Translations under genes and position numbers: made by a program
Assembly: GCA_031273725.1 (NCBI GenBank)
Contig: JAISRG010000013.1
Coordinates: 1 to 25,157, forward strand
DNA length: 25,157 nucleotides
Reading direction: 5' to 3'
Source of the DNA: Puniceicoccales bacterium
GTDB taxonomy: Bacteria > Verrucomicrobiota > Verrucomicrobiia > Opitutales > JAIRKQ01
Notes under the pieces: generated by a model
Told to the model about the DNA's origin: nothing
Seen by the model: only the letters and a program-made list of their open reading frames with translations
Databases searched by the model: none
Shown: piece after piece, positions 16,125-23,139 of the stretch
How positions within the stretch are numbered: position 1 is the first letter of the stretch
How the letters are laid out: each line of letters begins with the position of its first letter

Positions 16125-17114
16125 TCAACAATCGTTTTTCTTTTGTCTTCCAAAATGAGATTTCATGAAATGACAACATTTTCTCGAAATAAACTGTTCA
16201 ATGGGCTGAAAAATGCACTTGTAGAGAAACTTTAAAGCGTGAAAAATGTTACCATTGGAAAACTTTTTCCTATCCACATAATCGGCATATTCCCAGTATT
16301 TAAGCAGCATGGATGTGTGGTATTTCCTCAGCCCGCACAGTTTGGCAAATTTGACAACTTTTTTGTTTGTTTGCCATGGCTTTACGCCAGCATAGTGTAT
16401 TATCGTTAATTTTTTGACTTTTTTAAAACATTCTTCCGATAGCAACGTAAGTGGTATAAAATTATATTTTGGGCTCAATGACACATGTTCGTTATCGGCG
16501 AGGCATAGGCTCATGGCATCCTGTTCGGGACATGACAGTTGAAGATCGGTATTTTTTACAAACTCGATTACTCTTTCGAAAATTTTATTATCTTCAAATT
16601 TACGTGTATCTATGAGTAATACTCCCGTATTGTAGTAGTGTTTATTTTCTGGCAAATGAATCTCTTTCATCTTTCGCAATTTGGTCTTTGCATTAAAAAA
16701 ATTGCCGTCTTCCTCAACTGCACCGAAGGGGCAACCTTTTAAGTCTTCTTCCCAGAGTTCAGCAATGTCACCAACGGCGATGGTGTCACAATCCAAATAT
16801 ATTATCCTTTTGAGCTCGGGAAACAATTTGTGGATGGCCAGCCGATAAAATATGGCCGTGGAAAAATGTACCGGAATAGCATAATTTTCCAAGACATCTA
16901 CGCGTTCAGGTACCCTAAATTCTATCGATGAAACATTTTCAAAAACTGACACAAACTTTCGAATTTGGTCCTTGCTTCCTTCGGTTATTCCGCAGTCGAC
17001 CACATGGATTGCCAGATCCGATTTTGTGTTTTTTGCGACCGAATATGCCGCCACTTTAAACAGGTCTGCAAACTTTTCATCGAAAACAAATGCTATGTCT
17101 ATGGTTTCATTCAT
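16125..17114 (-). CDS. GT8-family glycosyltransferase (copy 1 of 3)
   Basis: A 329-residue retaining glycosyltransferase of the GT8/LPS galactosyl-glucosyl transferase type. IDIAFVFDEKFADLFKVAAY is the nucleotide-sugar binding start. YLDCD (107-110, DxD motif Asp108/Asp110) binds the metal. HYYNTGVLLID (159-169) and PEQDAM (196-201) are typical, and IIHYAGVKPW (238-247) supplies the C-terminal metal-binding His. The C-terminal tail is basic and probably membrane-associated. It likely adds a hexose to lipopolysaccharide or another surface glycan; donor and acceptor are unknown. Its ATG overlaps the stop of copy 2 (ATGA). Residues 1-139 differ from copy 2 at only nine positions, a sign of recent duplication or gene conversion. 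Confidence 0.9.
   Translation of the reverse strand: MNETIDIAFVFDEKFADLFKVAAYSVAKNTKSDLAIHVVDCGITEGSKDQIRKFVSVFENVSSIEFRVPERVDVLENYAIPVHFSTAIFYRLAIHKLFPELKRIIYLDCDTIAVGDIAELWEEDLKGCPFGAVEEDGNFFNAKTKLRKMKEIHLPENKHYYNTGVLLIDTRKFEDNKIFERVIEFVKNTDLQLSCPEQDAMSLCLADNEHVSLSPKYNFIPLTLLSEECFKKVKKLTIIHYAGVKPWQTNKKVVKFAKLCGLRKYHTSMLLKYWEYADYVDRKKFSNGNIFHALKFLYKCIFQPIEQFISRKCCHFMKSHFGRQKKNDC
16698..17114 (-). repeat. Duplicated 5' part of GT8 genes, copy A
   Basis: The first 139 codons of this GT8 gene are nearly identical, at DNA and protein level, to those of the next gene at 17675-18091, at a constant offset of 977 bases. The two genes diverge abruptly just beyond this block. Confidence 0.85.
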
Positions 17115-18091
17115 GGGGCCTCAATTAGCGTTTTTGTTCTTCTATTTTCTTCTAAAAGTTTTTTAGGACAAAATTCTATAAGGAATAGTATATATAAGAA
17201 TTTTATGGTTGGAATAATCGACCAACTGGAAAATTTTTTACCATCAATTTTGTCCGAATATTGCCAAAAGCGAAGAAACATTCCCAGCATATATCTACAA
17301 ATTCCTAACGAATAAAGAATTTTTATAAGGGTTTTGTTTAGACTTAATTCCCACGGTTTAATTGCTGCATAATGTATTACAACTGGTTTTTTTATAATCC
17401 GGAGACATCTTTTAGAAAGCATGAAAAACGGCATAAAATTATATTTCGGCGATAAAGATAAATGTTCGTCATCGGGGAGGCATAGGTTCATGGCATCCTG
17501 TTCTGGATATGACAGTTGAAGATCGGTATTTTTTACAAACTCAATTACTCTTTCGAAGATTTTTGACTTTTGCCATTGCTTGCAATCGATAAGGAGAACG
17601 CCTGAGTTGTAATAGTGACGTCCTGCGGGAAGTTTCAAGGTTAGCCTTTTGCGCCAAAAACTATTTGGGCTCAAAAAATTGCCGTCTTCCTCAACTGCAC
17701 CGAAAGGGCAACCTTTTAAATCTTTCGCCCAGAGTTCAGCAATGTCACCAGCGGCGATGGTGTCACAATCCAAATATATTACCCTTTTGAGCTCGGGAAA
17801 CAATTTTGGGATAGCCAGCCGATAAAATATGGCCGTGGAAAAACGCACCGGAATAGCATAATTTTCCAAGACATCTACGCGTTCAGGTACCCTAAATTCT
17901 ATCGATGAAACATTTTCAAAGGCTGACACAAACTTTCGAATTTGATCCTTGCTTCCTTCGGTTATTCCGCAGTCGACCACATGTATTGCCAGGTCCGATT
18001 TTGTGTTTTTTGAGATCGAATATGCTGCCACTTTAAACAGGTCTGCAAACTTTTCATCGAAAACAAATGCTATGTCTATGGTTTCATTCAT
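17111..18091 (-). CDS. GT8-family glycosyltransferase (copy 2 of 3)
   Basis: A 326-residue GT8 enzyme with the same motifs as copy 1: YLDCD (DxD), HYYNSGVLLID, PEQDAM and VIHYAAIKPW. The N-terminal 139 residues match copy 1 at all but nine positions. The segment at about 140-176 is then largely different, followed by an identical run KIFERVIEFVKNTDLQLS, and the C-terminal third diverges strongly. This mosaic suggests conversion in the donor-binding part with divergence in the acceptor-binding part. It overlaps copy 3 by eight bases (ATGAATGA) and copy 1 by four. It is probably involved in surface glycan or LPS core assembly; the sugar is unknown. Confidence 0.9.
   Translation of the reverse strand: MNETIDIAFVFDEKFADLFKVAAYSISKNTKSDLAIHVVDCGITEGSKDQIRKFVSAFENVSSIEFRVPERVDVLENYAIPVRFSTAIFYRLAIPKLFPELKRVIYLDCDTIAAGDIAELWAKDLKGCPFGAVEEDGNFLSPNSFWRKRLTLKLPAGRHYYNSGVLLIDCKQWQKSKIFERVIEFVKNTDLQLSYPEQDAMNLCLPDDEHLSLSPKYNFMPFFMLSKRCLRIIKKPVVIHYAAIKPWELSLNKTLIKILYSLGICRYMLGMFLRFWQYSDKIDGKKFSSWSIIPTIKFLYILFLIEFCPKKLLEENRRTKTLIEAP
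17675..18091 (-). repeat. Duplicated 5' part of GT8 genes, copy B
   Basis: Partner of the block at 16698-17114: the same 139 codons, nearly identical DNA and a direct repeat in the same orientation. Recombination between the two copies would delete 977 bases and yield one hybrid glycosyltransferase. Confidence 0.85.
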
Positions 18092-19094
18092 GGACTTTTT
18101 GTGGATTTTTATGTGGGCGAGATTTTCCTGTCTTCGGTACGATTTTCAGCATGGCTTTTGAAAGCAATCGCCCAAGCGGTTGAAATAGGCGTTTGTAAAA
18201 AAATTTAAGCGTAGGAAAAGGATTTTTGCTGCAGAGATCCACGTCGCCCAATTGGTCAGCGTATTGCCAAAATTTTAGCAACATAAAGGTTGAATATCGA
18301 CAAATACCAAGGCAATGGAACACTTTTACCGTTGTCCTATTCATTTCCCACGGTTTCACACAGGCGTACTCAATGAGGACCAAATTTTGCCCAATGGCAG
18401 CGAAACATTTTTTCGACAATGCCGCGAATGGTATAAAATTATATTTTGGGCTCAATGCTAAATGTTCATCGTTGCGCAGGCATATATTCATCGCATCCTG
18501 TTCCGGACACGGCAGGAAAATCTTTGTCTTTTTTACCTGTTCAATGACCCTTTCAAAAATTTTAGACTCTTCAAATTTTTTTGGATCAATTAGCAGAACA
18601 CCGGAATTGTAATAGCGATTTTTTTTCGGAAATTTCAAATATGCCAGCTTGTCTGCCCTGATTTTTTCACCGAAGAAATTGCCATCTTCTTCGACTGCAC
18701 CGAAGGGACAGCCATTCAAATCTTCTTCCCAGAGCTCAAGGATGTCACCGGCTGCCACAATGTCACAATCCAGATATATCACCCGTTTCAGTTCTGGAAA
18801 AACCTTTGGAATCGCCAGCCTATAGAAGACGACGGAATTAAAACGTGCCTCCGTTGGAAAATTTTCCAAAACATCCACCCGCTCCGGCATTCCAATTTTT
18901 ATGGACAAAATGTTTTTGCATTTTTCCTTCAACTGGAGAATTTTTTCTCTGTTGAGTTCGGATACGCCACAATCGACGACATAAATTGCCAAATTCGACT
19001 TCGTATTTTGGGCAATCGAATAAGCCGCAACCCTGAATAAATCGGAAAATTTATCATCGAAAACAAAGGCGATATTTATCGTTTCGGCTACCAT
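18084..19094 (-). CDS. GT8-family glycosyltransferase (copy 3 of 3)
   Basis: A 336-residue GT8 member, clearly related to the two genes downstream but more diverged (for example INIAFVFDDKFSDLFRVAAY against IDIAFVFDEKFADLFKVAAY). It has the DxD motif in YLDCD, RYYNSGVLLID, CPEQDAMNICLRNDEHLAL and a C-terminal tail rich in Lys. In place of the IHYA segment it reads LIEYACVKPWEMN, so the His that helps bind the metal in GT8 enzymes appears replaced by Glu, although KPW is retained. This may alter activity. It starts nine bases after the clpP stop and is first of the three in transcription order. As the least similar copy it is probably the older one. Confidence 0.88.
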   Translation of the reverse strand: MVAETINIAFVFDDKFSDLFRVAAYSIAQNTKSNLAIYVVDCGVSELNREKILQLKEKCKNILSIKIGMPERVDVLENFPTEARFNSVVFYRLAIPKVFPELKRVIYLDCDIVAAGDILELWEEDLNGCPFGAVEEDGNFFGEKIRADKLAYLKFPKKNRYYNSGVLLIDPKKFEESKIFERVIEQVKKTKIFLPCPEQDAMNICLRNDEHLALSPKYNFIPFAALSKKCFAAIGQNLVLIEYACVKPWEMNRTTVKVFHCLGICRYSTFMLLKFWQYADQLGDVDLCSKNPFPTLKFFYKRLFQPLGRLLSKAMLKIVPKTGKSRPHKNPQKVHE

Positions 19095-19103
19095 AGAGTT
19101 TGC

Positions 19104-19757
19104 TCAGAATATTTTTTTTATGATTTTATCGGCCAATCCGTATTCAATTGCTTCCTGTGCATTCATGTAGAAATCGCGGTCCGTATCCTTTGTGATTTTT
19201 TCGATCGGTTGTCCGGAAGACGCAGCCAGTATTTTATTTAATTCTGCCCGCGTTTTTTCCATTTCCTGGGCCTGGATATTGATGTCTACCGCCTGGGCAA
19301 CGATTTGACCCATGATGAGTGGTTGGTGGATCAAAACCCTGGAATTGGGATACAAAAACCGATTGCCTTTTTTAGCTCCGCATAGCAAAATTGATCCCAT
19401 GCTCGCTGCAATTCCGGTCACTACTATGCGGATCGGGGAAGAAATTAGAATCATGGTGTCATAGATTGACATGCCTGATGTTATGGACCCTCCGGGAGTG
19501 TTTATGAAAAAATCGATCGATTTACCCGGATTCGATAATTCGAGGTATAGCAATTTTTCAGTGATGTCCTTTGCCGTCACATCATTTATCCCACCCCATA
19601 GAAAAATTTTTCTTTCCTGCAAAAATCGTTTCTGCATCATCGATGTATAACTCGAAGCATCCCTCGAACTGTGATTCGAAGCTTTATCTTCATTATCATC
19701 ATCGTCGTCATCATCATCATTCAAATAGGGCGTTTGTCCTGCAAAGCATTTTACCAT
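19104..19757 (-). CDS. clpP: ATP-dependent Clp protease proteolytic subunit with an acidic N-terminal extension
   Basis: ClpP serine protease of 217 residues from the ATG at 19757 (a GTG at 19799 is also possible). The core runs from RFLQERKIFLWG (44-55) onward. The catalytic triad is Ser119 in GIAASMGS, His144 in LIHQPL and Asp191 in KDTDRD. NTPGGSITSGMSIYDTM forms the oxyanion region. Ahead of the core lie about 43 extra residues, including eight consecutive Asp (14-21) followed by NEDK and a Ser-rich stretch. Normal ClpP has a short N-terminal loop or propeptide there. The extension may be cleaved off or may affect the axial pore that docks ClpX/ClpA. It heads the tight cluster with the GT8 genes, trpS and topB. 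Confidence 0.93.
   Translation of the reverse strand: MVKCFAGQTPYLNDDDDDDDDNEDKASNHSSRDASSYTSMMQKRFLQERKIFLWGGINDVTAKDITEKLLYLELSNPGKSIDFFINTPGGSITSGMSIYDTMILISSPIRIVVTGIAASMGSILLCGAKKGNRFLYPNSRVLIHQPLIMGQIVAQAVDINIQAQEMEKTRAELNKILAASSGQPIEKITKDTDRDFYMNAQEAIEYGLADKIIKKIF
19695..19718 (-). repeat. Eight-codon Asp (GAT/GAC) trinucleotide repeat in clpP
   Basis: Eight tandem GAY codons, three GAT, two GAC, three GAT in coding order, encode Asp14-Asp21 of ClpP. Slippage in such a tract would change length in steps of one Asp without a frameshift. Confidence 0.85.
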
Positions 19758-19940
19758 GATGACAGATTGTGTAATAATTGTTTTCCCAAAAGCAATCACC
19801 CAATTCTGCTAACGTGCAAAAATTACCACATGCCACATGGCAATAGGTCCATCAATAACTGGTCATTCCATGCCAATGGATTTCAGTTGGGAGAAACAAA
19901 TTTGCGAAATGCACATGTTGGCCATTGGAAACAAAGTCAA

Positions 19941-20519
19941 TCAGAGCAGTTCTATTTTTTCGCAAAATTCTCGTACCTTTTTAAACGAATTTAAGTAAAA
20001 AATTTTCTCCCTGGGAAAGATTTCCAGTGCTTTTTCAAACATGGATTTTTTCTCCTTGTGGCGTAAAATATATTTCACACTTTTAATTGTAAATCTTTCC
20101 CGTGCATTTTCGAGCATGCCCGCATAGGGAGTTCCCTTTCGATTTTTTCGAAAGAATCTTTTGTAGAAGTTAAAAATACATTTTAGAGTCGATGGATTTA
20201 GCCAAATCACCGATGTTGCGCGCGAAACGCGAAAAGGCATGAATTCCAAATAATTCCCCTCTATGACCCATTTGTCAGCGTTGACAGCTTGGTCATGCAA
20301 TCTTTTAGATTCTTCAATTGGCCGACGTTCCCAGTAAGTATTTGGGAGCAAACAGCATTGGTCGAGATGATAAACGGGAAAACCCAATTTCTTTCCTGTC
20401 ATTTCGGCAAGGGTCGACTTTCCTGATGCCATCGGACCCAGGATCATAATTCGTGTGCCTAAAACTTCCTTTGAGATTTCTATTTTCAAATGTTTGCGGC
20501 TTAAAAATTCAAACACCAT
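19941..20519 (-). CDS. P-loop kinase-like protein (adenylate-kinase / FlaR topology-modulation family)
   Basis: About 192 residues from the ATG at 20519; in-frame ATGs at 20537 and 20618 are alternatives and none has a clear ribosome site. IMILGPMASGKSTLAEMTGK (Walker A GPMASGKS, about 28-35) opens the domain. KLGFPVYHLDQ, YWERRPIEESKRLHDQA and WVIEGNYLEF follow, the pattern of the small adenylate-kinase-like family often named 'DNA topology modulation protein FlaR'. That name rests on weak evidence; the biochemical substrate is generally unknown, and a nucleoside or small-molecule kinase is most likely. The 20618 start would leave only seven bases to the divergent Nudix gene, so I prefer a shorter form. 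It lies 183 bases upstream of clpP and may be on its own transcript. Confidence 0.75.
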   Translation of the reverse strand: MVFEFLSRKHLKIEISKEVLGTRIMILGPMASGKSTLAEMTGKKLGFPVYHLDQCCLLPNTYWERRPIEESKRLHDQAVNADKWVIEGNYLEFMPFRVSRATSVIWLNPSTLKCIFNFYKRFFRKNRKGTPYAGMLENARERFTIKSVKYILRHKEKKSMFEKALEIFPREKIFYLNSFKKVREFCEKIELL

Positions 20520-20585
20520 GGCAAAGGTAGATTCCATGAGTGTAATTAAAATGGTAAAGGTAAAGTGAAAATTGTTGATGGTCAG

Positions 20586-20601
20586 TTCAAAAATTTTTGA
20601 A
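20586..20601. promoter_or_regulatory. Perfect 16-base palindrome in the divergent gap (possible operator)
   Basis: TTCAAAAATTTTTGAA is a perfect palindrome located between the kinase-like gene (minus) and the Nudix gene (plus), 25 bases before the Nudix ATG. The position suits a repressor site acting on both genes, but AT-rich palindromes also arise by chance and there is no second copy nearby. Confidence 0.3.
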
Positions 20602-20625
20602 TTGAGCTGTAAAAACATTTAAAAT

Positions 20626-21120
20626 ATGGAAAGGAAAAGCGTTAAGATTATTCTGCTCAACGAAGAAAATGAATTAGCTCTGGTATGCATCGATGATGCA
20701 AAAATAACTGACATTAGCGGAAAGTATCAAGGTCGTTTCTGGAATATGATTGGCGGAAAAATTGAAGAAGGTGAAACGCTCTTGGAAGCCGCAAAACGAG
20801 AGTTGTTTGAAGAAACTGGGATAAAATCTCATGATGTTAAATTTGGGCCAGAAGTTTGGTATGGAACGGTAGATTTGCTGCTTGATGGAAAATTAACGAC
20901 GATTAACCAACGATTTGTTGTGGCTAAAACATCCGTGAGATCCTTCGATTTTTCGAATCAGGAAGAAAATGAAAAACTTACAGTTAAAACCATTGAATGG
21001 TTTTCTTTGGAGGATATTAAAACATGTGGCGAACCCATATATCCGATTTCATTGGCCAGCCATCTGCCGGCCATCATCGGTGGTAATTACCCAAAAGTTC
21101 CGCTACAGATCGTCCTATAA
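20626..21120 (+). CDS. Nudix hydrolase
   Basis: A 164-residue Nudix protein. The full Nudix box GX5EX7REUXEEXGU lies at 44-66 (GKIEEGETLLEAAKRELFEETGI), so the Mg-binding Glu residues (59, 62, 63) are intact. Before it, FWNMIGGKIEEGE is typical of MutT/ADP-ribose-type members. The substrate cannot be told from the sequence; it would hydrolyse a nucleoside diphosphate linked to another moiety, for example an oxidised dNTP or a nucleotide sugar. The ATG at 20626 has no obvious ribosome site, but no better start exists. It is divergent from the kinase-like gene, with 174 bases before dnaG. Confidence 0.88.
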   Translation: MERKSVKIILLNEENELALVCIDDAKITDISGKYQGRFWNMIGGKIEEGETLLEAAKRELFEETGIKSHDVKFGPEVWYGTVDLLLDGKLTTINQRFVVAKTSVRSFDFSNQEENEKLTVKTIEWFSLEDIKTCGEPIYPISLASHLPAIIGGNYPKVPLQIVL

Positions 21121-21294
21121 TTTTTTCGGTAAGATTATCAGAAAATCCACACGGAACATCCCAATGCTTGTAATGCTATGCACATCATTCATGGAACGGT
21201 TTACCAATCACAATTTTGAGATTCGCATAATAAATTTTGTTGTATTGAATAACTTTTTTGTAATTAAAGATACGGAACATTTGCTCTGCGAGGA

Positions 21295-23127
21295 ATGATA
21301 ACACGTAATTGCATAGATAAAATAAAAAATTCTGTCGATATTTATGATGTTGTGTCGCCATATGTCATGTTAAAACGGTGTGGGATTAATTGGCGCGGGT
21401 TGAGCCCATTTAACCAGGAAAAGACTCCGTCCTTTTTCGTTATGCCAGCGAAAAAAATGTTCCGATGTTTTAGTTCCGGAAATGCGGGCGATATCTTCCG
21501 ATTCGTGCAGCTGAAAGAAAATGTGTCATTTGGCGATGCCGTTGAGATGATAGCTGGAAGATTTAATATTCCCTTAGAATTTGAGAAGTCGGCGACTTTT
21601 GAAGCGAAGCCATATACGAAAAAAACATTGTTTGAACTGCATGAATTGGTATGCGATTTTTTTATAAAAAATTTTTACGCCAATGATGCTCGTGGAGAAA
21701 AGATTCGGCGGTATTGGGTAGAAAACAGGAAATTTTCATTGGATGTGGCAAGGGAGAATGGCATAGGTTTTGCGGGGAATGACGATAGGGCGCTAATGAA
21801 AAAAATATCCAATGCCGGGTATTCTTTGGATGCCATAAAAGCTAGCGGAATTTTCTATTTTAGGGAAAATGAAACGGACCCCCATAGGTTTACCATAATG
21901 CGGTTTAATTCCCGACTAACAATTCCCATCCGGGATATTCAGGGGAAAATTGTTGGATTTTCGGCAAGACTTGTTGATGGCATGGGACAGACCAATAATC
22001 TTGCCGACGCCAAATATATCAATTCACCGGCGACGGAAATTTTTCAAAAGGGAACCATATTGTTTGGCCTTGATAGGGCACGGCAGTATCTTGAGCCGAA
22101 TGATGCCTTCTGGATGGTCGAAGGACAGTTCGATGCGATGCGCTGTTGGGATAATGGCATTAATACTGCCATCGCGCCCCAGGGAACGGCAATTACGGAT
22201 GCCCAGTTGAGCACCCTGCGGCGGTATACCATGCGCTTGAATTGTATGCTCGACGGCGATGGCGCAGGCCTAAAGGCGGCGGAACGCATGTTGCCGATGG
22301 CGATAGGGGCAGGTATTGATGTAAAATTTTTCATCTTGCCGGAAGGGCATGATCCGGACAGTTATTTTTGTGAAGATTTTGAAAGCAGATTTCAAACATT
22401 GCAACAATCCGCCATGACGGGGATAGAATTTTTAGCGAACCGGTGGCTGATTAAAAAAAATATTACGGCGCAGGAAAAGGCGGAAGCGCTCACCAAAATC
22501 TACGAAATAATTTCCGTTGCCGAATCTGCAATCGTTCAAAAGTCATATTTGGACGAACTGTCAATGGCGGCGGACCTCGACCAACATGCAGTTTTTCAAG
22601 ATTTTAAATCATTTCTAAAAAAGAAGCCTTTCTCCAAGGGACTAGTGGCTGCTACAGGTAAGACACAGGAAAAGGAACACCAAAAGATATCTACCGCAGA
22701 AAGCCAACTGCTGGCAATAATTTTGTCGAATGATAAAATTGCAAAGCAAATGTTAGATGTCCACGAACAGCCATTTTTACAAAATTTAACATCCTGCGAA
22801 GGAAAAGTATTGCTAAAAGTTCTAAATGAGATTAAAGAGTATATGTGGGAGGGGATTGCTAAATTGGAAGCGCTGCCATTATTTTCGGACGATGAAAAAA
22901 ACTTGATGTATTCTTTGTTGGCTGATTTTGACGAAGATTGCGAGCCCCTGGTTGTTGCTAATGCCTGCCTGCGTAAACTTTATTCGGATTTTATCAAGCG
23001 GGAGATTAACAAAATTAATGATAGTTTTCGGAAAATTTCTCTTGACGAAAGCGATAGTATAAAAACCTTACAGAAATGTAGGCTGAATTTGCGAGAAATG
23101 TTAAAGAACCCTCCGCAAATTGTTTAA
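21295..23127 (+). CDS. dnaG: DNA primase with a degenerate zinc-binding domain
   Basis: Bacterial primase of 610 residues. The N-terminal domain keeps the fold motif PFNQEKTPSFFV, but the four zinc ligands of the CHC2 finger are largely lost: the usual CPFH is SPFN (Ser37, Asn40), and the usual CFxCG is CFSSG (Cys58 kept, Ser61 replacing Cys). The catalytic core follows with SNAGYSLDAIKASGIF, LTIPIRDIQGKIVGFSARLV and KYINSPATEIFQKGTILFGL. The TOPRIM residues are present: Glu276 (WMVEGQFDAM) and Asp320/Asp322 (LDGDGAG). A C-terminal helicase-binding region completes it. It synthesises RNA primers at the replication fork. The start ATG at 21295 directly abuts AGGA, an unusually short spacing. 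rpoD follows after 12 bases, the classic dnaG-rpoD arrangement without rpsU. Confidence 0.94.
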   Translation: MITRNCIDKIKNSVDIYDVVSPYVMLKRCGINWRGLSPFNQEKTPSFFVMPAKKMFRCFSSGNAGDIFRFVQLKENVSFGDAVEMIAGRFNIPLEFEKSATFEAKPYTKKTLFELHELVCDFFIKNFYANDARGEKIRRYWVENRKFSLDVARENGIGFAGNDDRALMKKISNAGYSLDAIKASGIFYFRENETDPHRFTIMRFNSRLTIPIRDIQGKIVGFSARLVDGMGQTNNLADAKYINSPATEIFQKGTILFGLDRARQYLEPNDAFWMVEGQFDAMRCWDNGINTAIAPQGTAITDAQLSTLRRYTMRLNCMLDGDGAGLKAAERMLPMAIGAGIDVKFFILPEGHDPDSYFCEDFESRFQTLQQSAMTGIEFLANRWLIKKNITAQEKAEALTKIYEIISVAESAIVQKSYLDELSMAADLDQHAVFQDFKSFLKKKPFSKGLVAATGKTQEKEHQKISTAESQLLAIILSNDKIAKQMLDVHEQPFLQNLTSCEGKVLLKVLNEIKEYMWEGIAKLEALPLFSDDEKNLMYSLLADFDEDCEPLVVANACLRKLYSDFIKREINKINDSFRKISLDESDSIKTLQKCRLNLREMLKNPPQIV

Positions 23128-23139
23128 TTGTAAAAAGTG

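Noticed and set aside
16125..19094. Mobile element behind the GT8 duplication
   Set aside because: No transposase, terminal inverted repeats or target duplication is visible; simple tandem duplication explains it.
19800..19940. Small gene or RNA between clpP and the kinase-like gene
   Set aside because: Only short inverted repeats (TGCCA/TGGCA, CCAATGG/CCATTGG) are present, without a stable fold or an open frame with a ribosome site.
20597..20625. TTGAAT-17-TAAAAT promoter for the Nudix gene
   Set aside because: Its start point would fall inside the coding region after the ATG at 20626, so it cannot make the needed mRNA.
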